A DNA stretch of 59,777 bases. Origin: Clostridiales bacterium 1_7_47FAA (GTDB lineage: Bacteria; Bacillota; Clostridia; Lachnospirales; Lachnospiraceae). The DNA is taken from positions 2,197,192-2,256,968 of the forward strand of contig DS990260.1 of assembly GCA_000155435.1 (NCBI GenBank), in the 5' to 3' direction. Below are positions 23,494-30,164 of this stretch, one piece after another (the first letter of the stretch is position 1; the number at the start of each line of letters is the position of its first letter). The notes below the pieces were generated by a model. It was not told the origin of the DNA and ran no database searches. It saw nothing but the letters and a program-made list of their open reading frames with translations. A program made the position numbers and the translations under genes.

Positions 23494-23539
23494 AAAAGGT
23501 ATTGTACCAGGAATACAGTTCCTTTGCACAATACCTTTT
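23494..23539 (-). terminator. Terminator downstream of the GntR gene
   Basis: The perfect 12-bp arms AAAAGGTATTGT / ACAATACCTTTT (23494-23505, 23528-23539) end in CCTTTTTG on the minus strand, separating the GntR gene from the APC permease operon. Confidence 0.85.
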
Positions 23540-23555
23540 CTTCACCATGTCTTTT

Positions 23556-23623
23556 ATTGTCTTGTTTATGTGATTGTCTTGTTTACCTGATTGTCTTGTT
23601 TACCTGATTATCCTGTTTACCTG
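23556..23623. repeat. Four 17-bp tandem units at the GntR 3' end
   Basis: ATTGTCTTGTTTACCTG-type units start at 23556, 23573, 23590 and 23607. The two middle ones are identical; the outer ones differ at two positions each. The array ends 4 bp before the GntR stop codon. Confidence 0.93.
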
Positions 23624-23627
23624 CTGA

Positions 23628-24359
23628 TTACTCATCCAACGCAGGTATCAGCTGAATCTTAAGCATTCTCTCCCGCGCCCTCTTTAATGCCTCAATATCG
23701 CCATTGCAGATGCCATTGATGATTTCCACATGCTCATCCTCACGTTTTCCGCTCTTTTCTTCCCATTCAATCTCCTTGCGGATCCGGCTCTCCAGCAGTT
23801 CCCGTATGTGGCTGACGATTGCCTTTTTCGTCATCAGGTAAATATCGGTATAAAGATCGTTATGGCTCATGCGGATGACCTGATGGTGGAATTCAAAATC
23901 CGCCTCAGCCAGTTCATCCATTAACCGTTCGTTGTCCACATCCGCTTTCAGCTGGGAGCGTTTTTCCTCATACAGTTCGTAGCACTGTCTCAGTTCATCC
24001 CGCTCCTCCTCAGTGGAAACGGACACCGCAATCCGCATGGCCTCGCCCTCCAGCAGGTTCCTTAATTCCCGCACATCATTCAGGTGCTTCTCATCCATAT
24101 AGATATCAGCTATCTCATTCATATAAGGGGCCATGGAGAACTTCCTGACATAGGTGCCGTCCCCTACCCTGGTCTCTAAAAGCCCCAGCGTGTTCAGCTT
24201 CTGCAGCGCCATGCGCACACTCAGCCGGTTCACGCCAAAGGTATCCGCCAGATCCCCTTCCGAAGGAAGCTTATCCCCTGGTTCCCATGTATGGTTCAGG
24301 ATATTATCCTTCAAGGCCTCGCTTACCTGATCAACCACCGATACTTTCTTTATCTTCAT
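23628..24359 (-). CDS. GntR family transcriptional regulator, FCD subfamily
   Basis: A 243-residue regulator with winged helix VSEALKDNILNHTWEPGDKL and LADTFGVNRLSVRMALQKL. The FCD helical domain has EADFEFHHQVIRMSHN, which supplies conserved metal-binding histidines. ATG at 24359 follows GGAAAGGGAA; a start 12 codons upstream lacks a site. It lies upstream of, and in the same direction as, the APC permease and dehydratase genes. A 19-bp motif shared by both promoters suggests it controls itself and that operon. FCD proteins often sense sugar acids, consistent with the neighbouring dehydratase. Confidence 0.88.
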   Translation of the reverse strand: MKIKKVSVVDQVSEALKDNILNHTWEPGDKLPSEGDLADTFGVNRLSVRMALQKLNTLGLLETRVGDGTYVRKFSMAPYMNEIADIYMDEKHLNDVRELRNLLEGEAMRIAVSVSTEEERDELRQCYELYEEKRSQLKADVDNERLMDELAEADFEFHHQVIRMSHNDLYTDIYLMTKKAIVSHIRELLESRIRKEIEWEEKSGKREDEHVEIINGICNGDIEALKRARERMLKIQLIPALDE

Positions 24360-24426
24360 ACATTCCCTTTCCGTACACCGAGGCATGTCAAGCATGCCCT
24401 CAACCTATATCTGTACAATATATTGT

Positions 24427-24445
24427 CTATTCATCTGTTCGATAG
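24427..24445. promoter_or_regulatory. Operator-like inverted repeat upstream of the GntR gene
   Basis: CTATTCA-TCTGT-TCGATAG is an inverted repeat (6 of 7 pairs) and matches the permease-promoter site at 23379. Confidence 0.6.
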
Positions 24446-24498
24446 ATATACATATATTTACATTATATGGCACACGGAAAAATATTACAAGGGCTTCC

Positions 24499-26007
24499 TT
24501 AAAACCGCTTAATCTTCTTAGAAGGCGTCTTCTCAAACTCCGTCTCCCTCACAATCAGGCTGTAAATCCTCTTATACACAGGCATATCCTTATTAAAATC
24601 ATCCACCAGCTCCTGAAGCTTTCCCTCCACATCCTTCACATGCTTTTTCTTTGCATACTCATAATCAGGGAAGATTTCCGCCTCAATCACCTTATCCTTT
24701 TCCCGCACCAGGATTTCCTTCACCAGTTCAGAACGGCTCAGCTGGTTCTCCAGTTCCTCCGGCGACACATTCTCGCCGTTGGCAAGAATGATCAGGTTCT
24801 TCCTGCGGCCCGTGATGTAGACGAACCTGTCCTCATCCACATAGCCCAGGTCCCCGGTTTTCAGCCATCCGTCCTCCAGTGTCTCCGCGGTCTGCTCCGG
24901 CATCTTATAATATCCCTGCATCACGCTGGAGCCCCTGACCCAGATTTCCTCATCCACCACCTTGGCCTCGCAGTTGGGGAGCAGCTTGCCCACCGAACCC
25001 TTTTTGTTCTCCCACTCCAGGTTGGTGCTGATGACAGGTGAACACTCCGTCATGCCATAGCCCTGAAGGATGGTGATGCCATACTCTTTGAACTTATCCA
25101 CATAATCCGGGTCCAGGTAAGCGCCGCCGCTGCATATAATCCTTAAGTTTCCGCCAAATGCAGCCTTTGCCACCATTTTCTTAGGGATAAGGCTGCCTGC
25201 GTCCTTAAGCTTGCCGTAGATGGATTCAATCACAAGGGGAACCAGCAGCACGATTTCCGGCTTAAACAGCTTCATGTTCCTCTGCACATGCATGATGGAA
25301 TCATTGATGCAGATCACAAGACCGATGTGAAGTCCCTTGATGATGTCCATGGTCAGGCAGTACACATGGTTAATGGGCAGAAGTGTCATGGAAATGGTTC
25401 CGGCCGGAATCTTCATATCCAGGCACACCGCATTGTCCACCAGGTTCCTGTGGCTTAACATGACGCCCTTGCTCTTCCCCGTGGTTCCTGAGGTGAACAG
25501 GATGGTGGCCAGCTGGTCACCGCTTAGTTCCTTCTCATATTCCCCTGCGTGCAGGGCCATGAGCATGGACAGGGACTGTATCCCATCCCCTGCTTCCTCT
25601 GCCTGCATGGAGACAATATAGCGGACAGACGGACATTTTTCCTTTACGGCCTTTGCCACATCCCTGCGGATTTCATCAAAGATAAGCATTTCCACGTCCG
25701 CCCGTTCCAGCAGTTCACACACAGCGTCCGCCGGAAGCTGGGCGTCAATGGGCACTGCCACGCTGCCGCTGCCCACGATCCCAAAGTAGCCCACAATCCA
25801 CTGGTACGTGGTTGTCCCGATAAGGGCAATGTGCTTTCCCTCCATGCCCATGGATTCCAACATACGGCTGACAGCCATGGAATCCCGGTTCACATCCAGG
25901 TATGTCCTGTCCACGATTTCCTTCTTCACTTTATAGCGGAATGCTGTCTGGCTTCCATAGGCATCCGCCCCATGGCGTATAATATCCCTTAAGGTTCCTA
26001 CCGGCAT
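24499..26007 (-). CDS. AMP-dependent synthetase/ligase (adenylation enzyme), stand-alone
   Basis: A 502-residue acyl-activating enzyme. The core motifs in order are ILFTSGTTGKSKGVMLSHRN (ATP loop), GYGMTECSPVIS, DGWLKTGDLGYVDED, FVYITGRRKNLIILANGENV and the catalytic lysine in PSKKIKRF at the extreme C terminus. It should adenylate a fatty or other carboxylic acid and load it onto CoA or, given the neighbour, the acyl carrier protein. ATG at 26007 follows GGAGGAAAC; an in-frame start 28 codons earlier overlaps the carrier gene. It is the last gene of a five-gene set with ACP, condensation-domain, hydrolase and SCP2 proteins. Confidence 0.88.
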   Translation of the reverse strand: MPVGTLRDIIRHGADAYGSQTAFRYKVKKEIVDRTYLDVNRDSMAVSRMLESMGMEGKHIALIGTTTYQWIVGYFGIVGSGSVAVPIDAQLPADAVCELLERADVEMLIFDEIRRDVAKAVKEKCPSVRYIVSMQAEEAGDGIQSLSMLMALHAGEYEKELSGDQLATILFTSGTTGKSKGVMLSHRNLVDNAVCLDMKIPAGTISMTLLPINHVYCLTMDIIKGLHIGLVICINDSIMHVQRNMKLFKPEIVLLVPLVIESIYGKLKDAGSLIPKKMVAKAAFGGNLRIICSGGAYLDPDYVDKFKEYGITILQGYGMTECSPVISTNLEWENKKGSVGKLLPNCEAKVVDEEIWVRGSSVMQGYYKMPEQTAETLEDGWLKTGDLGYVDEDRFVYITGRRKNLIILANGENVSPEELENQLSRSELVKEILVREKDKVIEAEIFPDYEYAKKKHVKDVEGKLQELVDDFNKDMPVYKRIYSLIVRETEFEKTPSKKIKRF

Positions 26008-26056
26008 AGTTTCCTCCCTCTCTGGCTTCCAAGCCCTGCTCCCCTCAGTCCTTTCA

Positions 26057-26284
26057 TCAGTCCTGAAGTGACTGGATGTATTCCACTGCATCCTTTACGG
26101 TCTTTACATTGACCACTTCACGCTCTTCCACTTCCACATCGAACGTTTCCTCGATTTCCCCTACCATGCTCATGAAGTCGTAAGAGTTAAATCCAAGGTC
26201 CTCGATGAACCGTGACTCCTCTTTGATTGCAGACGGGTCCACGTCCACATACTCACAGATCAATTCCTTCAATTCCTCAAACAT
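26057..26284 (-). CDS. Acyl carrier protein, stand-alone
   Basis: A 75-residue carrier protein. The phosphopantetheine attachment serine is Ser34 in EDLGFNSYDF, where GFNS replaces the common DSL. It is acidic and helical throughout, and the ends match a full-length ACP. ATG at 26284 follows AGGAGG at 7 bases, while a TTG two codons earlier is less likely. It lies between the condensation-domain and ligase genes, which points to a dedicated carrier for this pathway and not the housekeeping fatty-acid ACP. No phosphopantetheinyl transferase gene is in the window. Confidence 0.92.
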   Translation of the reverse strand: MFEELKELICEYVDVDPSAIKEESRFIEDLGFNSYDFMSMVGEIEETFDVEVEEREVVNVKTVKDAVEYIQSLQD

Positions 26285-26305
26285 TGCCAATCCTCCTATA
26301 TTGTT

Positions 26306-26373
26306 GAACCATTTCCATTGTTAAACCACTTCCATTGCTGAACCATTTCCATTATCAGACCATTTCCATAATT
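26306..26373. repeat. Four 17-bp tandem units spanning the stop codon of the condensation-domain gene
   Basis: GAACCATTTCCATTGTT-type units start at 26306, 26323, 26340 and 26357. The TGA of the condensation gene (26355-26357) lies inside the array, so its last residues are repeat-encoded. Confidence 0.88.
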
Positions 26374-27761
26374 TCCCCTACCGTGCGCTCCGGGTCTTCC
26401 ACACCGCGGAATATGATCCTGCACAGGTAGTAATAGATATACTCCAGTTTTTCCGGCGTCACCACCCCGGTCTGGTACTCAAACCCAAAGTCCAGTCCAT
26501 TATCCATGGTCCGGTGGCTCACGGTCAGGTACAGGGTGTGGGCCGCCACCCCGTTGGAATAGCGGGCAGTCTTATATTTGATGTCGCCCAGCTTATCAAG
26601 GCCCGGTCCGTCGTATTTCATGGCCAAGGGCTGGTAGGTCAGGCTCAGGGGTTCATAGGTCTGTCCGTCCTTCAGCTTATAATAGTCATGACGGAAATTA
26701 AAATACTCCGAGGGACTGTAGCCGGCATGACGGAAATACTGGTTCTGGGCATCCCTTATCTTAAGCAGCCCTTCCATGAAGGTATCCTCCCTGGGCACAA
26801 TGGTCCTGAAGGGGAAACAGTGGATCCTGCTTCCGCCGCACCGCTTTTCCAGTAAGGTGGCCCGCCTTGCAATGGTGGTTGTGATGGAGATATCGTCCTC
26901 GTCATTTTCCTTCTGAAGGAAGGTGCGCAGCCCCATCAGCAGAAGGCATGTCATGGAAATGCCCTTCTCCTCACAGAAATCCAGAAGGCGTTTGGATGGC
27001 CCGCCCTCCAGGTGGAAATTAGTGATGTTGGCCTCCACGTTGTCAGAGGTGTTGGTGGCTGCGCGCAGCTTTTTGTTGCGGCTCTCCTTACGCTCCTTCA
27101 AAAGCTTTCCCGGCCCGTAGATATCTGCAAAAACCGGTTCGGACGAGGCAATCAGGTTTTCGAAAAACTCCCTGTCCCTCTGGCACGCCCTGCTGCCAGC
27201 CTCATAGGCCAGGTCCTTTTCCAGCTGACGGATGTAGGAGGACATTTCCTTTGGATAATTCACCTCTTCATACAGCCTGCTGCAGTAGAGCTCGATTACA
27301 TCCTTGAAGAATACAATCAGGGCCTGGGCGTCCATGGTCATATGGTCCACACAGATGTAAAGCCCCTGATAGCCGTCCGGCGTTTTTATCATCACAATAC
27401 GGTGCATGGGGGAATCATAGCGTTCAAAGGGTATCTCGGTCCACTCCCTCAGCTTCTTATCAGCGTCCTCCTCCTGCCAGCCCGTGAAGTCAAAGTGCTC
27501 AATCTCTTTTGTCTCCTCCTTCACCACATACTGATAGATGTTTCCATCCCTGTCCTTTGCAAACCTGAGGCGCATGGATTCGCAGCGGGCAATGGCTTCC
27601 TTGATGCACTGCCTGAGCACATCCCAGTCCAGATCGCTCTCAATGGTCAGGCTGGAGCCGATGTTCAACACCTGTTTTTTGGGACAGTACTTCAGACAGT
27701 AAAAATGCAGTTTCTGGGCAGCCGTCAGCGGATATGCCTTATAGCCTTTTCTGGTCTTCAT
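26355..27761 (-). CDS. Stand-alone condensation-domain protein (NRPS-type amide/ester synthase)
   Basis: A 468-residue protein that aligns by eye with the CoA-dependent acyltransferase/NRPS condensation fold. The N-terminal PLTAAQKLHFYCLKY resembles motif C1. The active-site motif appears as CVDHMTMDAQ with His140 and Asp144 (HxxxD core). Later segments include ITTTIARRA and CFPFRTIVP. It would join a carrier-bound acyl group to an amine or hydroxyl acceptor. The ATG follows GGGGAATAGAGAG. It lies 4 bp after the hydrolase gene and 70 bp before the ACP gene. Its 3' end runs into a 17-bp tandem repeat, so the last residues may be recent additions. Confidence 0.82.
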   Translation of the reverse strand: MKTRKGYKAYPLTAAQKLHFYCLKYCPKKQVLNIGSSLTIESDLDWDVLRQCIKEAIARCESMRLRFAKDRDGNIYQYVVKEETKEIEHFDFTGWQEEDADKKLREWTEIPFERYDSPMHRIVMIKTPDGYQGLYICVDHMTMDAQALIVFFKDVIELYCSRLYEEVNYPKEMSSYIRQLEKDLAYEAGSRACQRDREFFENLIASSEPVFADIYGPGKLLKERKESRNKKLRAATNTSDNVEANITNFHLEGGPSKRLLDFCEEKGISMTCLLLMGLRTFLQKENDEDDISITTTIARRATLLEKRCGGSRIHCFPFRTIVPREDTFMEGLLKIRDAQNQYFRHAGYSPSEYFNFRHDYYKLKDGQTYEPLSLTYQPLAMKYDGPGLDKLGDIKYKTARYSNGVAAHTLYLTVSHRTMDNGLDFGFEYQTGVVTPEKLEYIYYYLCRIIFRGVEDPERTVGEIMEMV

Positions 27762-27765
27762 CTCT

Positions 27766-28758
27766 CTATTCCCCTTTCTCATCCCGGGAGTCCCGGCCTT
27801 CATGCCTGTCTCCCAGCGGTTCAATGGTCCGTCCAATCAGTTCTGTTACCGCACGTTCATAACTCTTTGTGTCTTTATAGTAGGCCTCTGCATGGGCTGC
27901 CCCGCTAATGACCAGCAGTTCCTTCCCGGACCTGCATGCGCCGTAAAGCTGGTAAACCATGGAGCATGGCACAAAGGTGTCCGCATCGCCGTGTATGAAC
28001 AGGATGGGAATCCGGGCCTTCTTAACCTCGTCCCTGGCATTACACTGGTCAAGCCCATACCCAGCTTCCTGCCTTGCCATGCGGTCCGCTATCTGCATGA
28101 TGGGGAAGGGAGGCATATGGTACATGGATTTAAGCACATAGCTGAACACTTCCCAGGCAGAGGTGAATCCGCAGTCGGAAACAGCTGCCTTTACCTGAGG
28201 CGGAAGTGAAAGCCCGGTGGTCATGAGCACCGTGGCCCCGCCCATGGAAATGCCGTGGAGCATGACCTGGCAGTCCTGTCCCAGACGTTCAATGACATAC
28301 TCAATCCAGAGCCTGGCATCCATCCGGTCCAGGCAGCCGAATCCGATGTAGGTGCCTTCGCTCCTGCCATGTGCCCTTTCATCCACCACCATCAGGTTGA
28401 AGCCCTGCTCCAGATAGAACCTTGCAATGGAGGAAAAATCATTCAGCCCTTCGCTGGTGTATCCATGGAAGCAAATCACCGCCCGGTCAGAACCAGGGCA
28501 TGGGAAGAATGTGCCGTGAAGCCTTAAGCCGTCATCCGAGGTGATATACACATCCTCCTGGGGCTTTCCTGACAGCCATTCCTTGCTGGCCCTGATGCCC
28601 GGGATATAGGCGTCCCAGTCCGTGCCCGCCATTTTCTGGGTCCGCTCGCGCTTTGCATTGCCGCGCACCACCGTCCGGTGGAAAAAGTATCTGGCAATCC
28701 CATATTCCCCTGCCGCGCCCGCGGCTGCCAGGCCAAACAGTAATCCAATCTTACCCAT
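27766..28758 (-). CDS. Alpha/beta hydrolase, membrane-anchored
   Basis: A 330-residue serine hydrolase. The N-terminal hydrophobic stretch (residues 3-20, GLLFGLAAAGAAGEYG) looks like an uncleaved anchor. The oxyanion region is VICFHGYTSEG and the nucleophile is Ser171 in HGISMGGA. The acid is probably in LFIHGDADTFVP, and the His in SGAAHAEAYY. GGAGTACAT precedes the ATG. It is the second gene of the TetR-controlled set. In an assembly-line pathway it could release product or edit stalled carriers; as a membrane-anchored enzyme it could also act on lipids. Confidence 0.84.
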   Translation of the reverse strand: MGKIGLLFGLAAAGAAGEYGIARYFFHRTVVRGNAKRERTQKMAGTDWDAYIPGIRASKEWLSGKPQEDVYITSDDGLRLHGTFFPCPGSDRAVICFHGYTSEGLNDFSSIARFYLEQGFNLMVVDERAHGRSEGTYIGFGCLDRMDARLWIEYVIERLGQDCQVMLHGISMGGATVLMTTGLSLPPQVKAAVSDCGFTSAWEVFSYVLKSMYHMPPFPIMQIADRMARQEAGYGLDQCNARDEVKKARIPILFIHGDADTFVPCSMVYQLYGACRSGKELLVISGAAHAEAYYKDTKSYERAVTELIGRTIEPLGDRHEGRDSRDEKGE

Positions 28759-28784
28759 ATGTACTCCTTTCAGATGAATGCCGG

Positions 28785-29102
28785 TTACACAAATTTCTGA
28801 AGCTTCAGCGCCTTTTCCAGGCTTCCCTCCACCTTAAGCTTTCCGGTTGTAAATGCAAAAACAGGGTCCAATTTTCCTGCTGCCAGCTTTAACAGTGTGT
28901 CCGCAGAGCAGATGAAAATTGCATCCCTGTCATAGTACTCGTAAGGCTCCACATAGAGCTTGCCGTCCTTTGCTTCCGCATAAAAGATGCCTTCGCCCTC
29001 TCCTGTGATGTTAAACTGAAATGCCAGATGCTCATCCACCTTGCTCACATCCGCCTTCATGAATATTTCCTTTACCGTTTCAAATACTTTCTCGAATGTC
29101 AT
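28785..29102 (-). CDS. SCP2 sterol/lipid-binding domain protein
   Basis: A 105-residue protein that is essentially one SCP2 domain, a hydrophobic-pocket fold that binds fatty acyl or other lipid groups. Visible features are FQFNITGEGEGIFYAEAKDG, DAIFICSADTLLKLAAGKLD and FTTGKLKVEGSLEKALKLQK, the standard end of the domain. AAGGAG precedes the ATG. It is the first gene of the leftward set and is divergent from the TetR gene. A lipid-binding protein here supports a fatty-acyl substrate for the ligase/ACP/condensation enzymes (inference). Confidence 0.88.
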   Translation of the reverse strand: MTFEKVFETVKEIFMKADVSKVDEHLAFQFNITGEGEGIFYAEAKDGKLYVEPYEYYDRDAIFICSADTLLKLAAGKLDPVFAFTTGKLKVEGSLEKALKLQKFV

Positions 29103-29187
29103 GATTGTCTCCTTCTCCTGATTTCAGGGCCTGGCCGGACAACAGGTTCCTGTATCCAGAATCCCCAGGTATCTATCCCCTTCTTTT

Positions 29188-29248
29188 TTCGACCAGCGGT
29201 CGAATCAACATTAAATTAACCATAACACTTTTTCGACCGCCAGTCAAG
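29188..29248. promoter_or_regulatory. Paired TetR operators overlapping the leftward promoter
   Basis: TTCGACCAGCGGTCGAA (29188-29204) is nearly palindromic, and the related TTCGACCGCCAGTCAAG (29232-29248) reads in the opposite sense, centres 44 bp apart. The leftward promoter TTGACT (29247-29242) / TATGGT (29224-29219), spacing 17 bp, has one site on its -35 and one just past its -10. The TetR gene faces away, so both are probably repressed by it. Confidence 0.72.
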
Positions 29249-29314
29249 TCTGGCTTTTTCCATTGGCATCTGTTATACTGGGAAGTATTCTAAAGAGGAA
29301 ACCGAGGTTTTTTT

Positions 29315-29971
29315 ATGCAAAACAATAACAAACGGGAACGGATCCTGGACGCCATGCAGGAACTGATGCGCACCGCCAGCGCCCAGGCCATTTCCGTCAG
29401 CGATATTGCCCAAAAAGCAGGAATAGGGAAAGGAAGTATTTATTACTATTTTTCCTCTAAAAATGATATCATTGACGCTGTCATCGAGCGCTCCTACTCC
29501 CGGGTGCTGGACGCAGGCAGGGAACTGGCTGCCTCCTCCCACATGGACGCCTTTCAGAAAATGGAGATTATTTACAATGCCTGCCTGGACTCTTCCACGG
29601 AACTTCGGCGCCAGGAAGCCATCGGCACCTTCAATGAACAGCAGGAAAGCGCATTCATCCACCAGAAGTTTGCCCGCATCATCATCACCAAGCTAAAGCC
29701 CATACTGACCGACATCATCCGCCAGGGCATAGACGAGGGCGGCATCCGGTGCGAATACCCGGAGGAGACAGCCCAGATTGTCCTCACCGTGCTGACCATA
29801 ACCCTGGACAACAACCTGGTTCCGGCCGGACCGGAGCAGATCGGGCGGGTCCTGACCGCGTTCACGCAGATGCAGGAAAAGAGCATGGGGATGCCGGCGG
29901 ATACCCTGCAGTTCCTTATGAGGAAAAATGAAGCGGCGGCAGCCCGTCCCCCCGAAGAAGCGGACAGATGA
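29315..29971 (+). CDS. TetR/AcrR family transcriptional regulator
   Basis: A 218-residue repressor. The N-terminal helix-turn-helix reads ISVSDIAQKAGIGKGSIYYY. The remaining two-thirds is a helical ligand domain. GAGG lies upstream of the ATG. It is divergent from the SCP2-hydrolase-condensation-ACP-ligase genes, with two operator-like sites in the 212-bp gap. A lipid or acyl compound made or used by the set is a plausible inducer. A low-complexity C-terminal end (AAARPPEEADR) has no evident function. Confidence 0.9.
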   Translation: MQNNNKRERILDAMQELMRTASAQAISVSDIAQKAGIGKGSIYYYFSSKNDIIDAVIERSYSRVLDAGRELAASSHMDAFQKMEIIYNACLDSSTELRRQEAIGTFNEQQESAFIHQKFARIIITKLKPILTDIIRQGIDEGGIRCEYPEETAQIVLTVLTITLDNNLVPAGPEQIGRVLTAFTQMQEKSMGMPADTLQFLMRKNEAAAARPPEEADR

Positions 29972-30164
29972 TAAAGACGGCAATAAACTAAAAACACTCC
30001 AAAATCATACTCTTTTTTCACTTTCCACTACCCTTTTTCCCCATTCTGACTTATAATATCATATGGCATGGTGGCCTGGTAAAAATATCCAGGCCATTCT
30101 ATGATTGGCGCCCTTTCAGGCATTTCCCAAACACATCCGGGCGCGGAGAGGATAATCAGGAATT

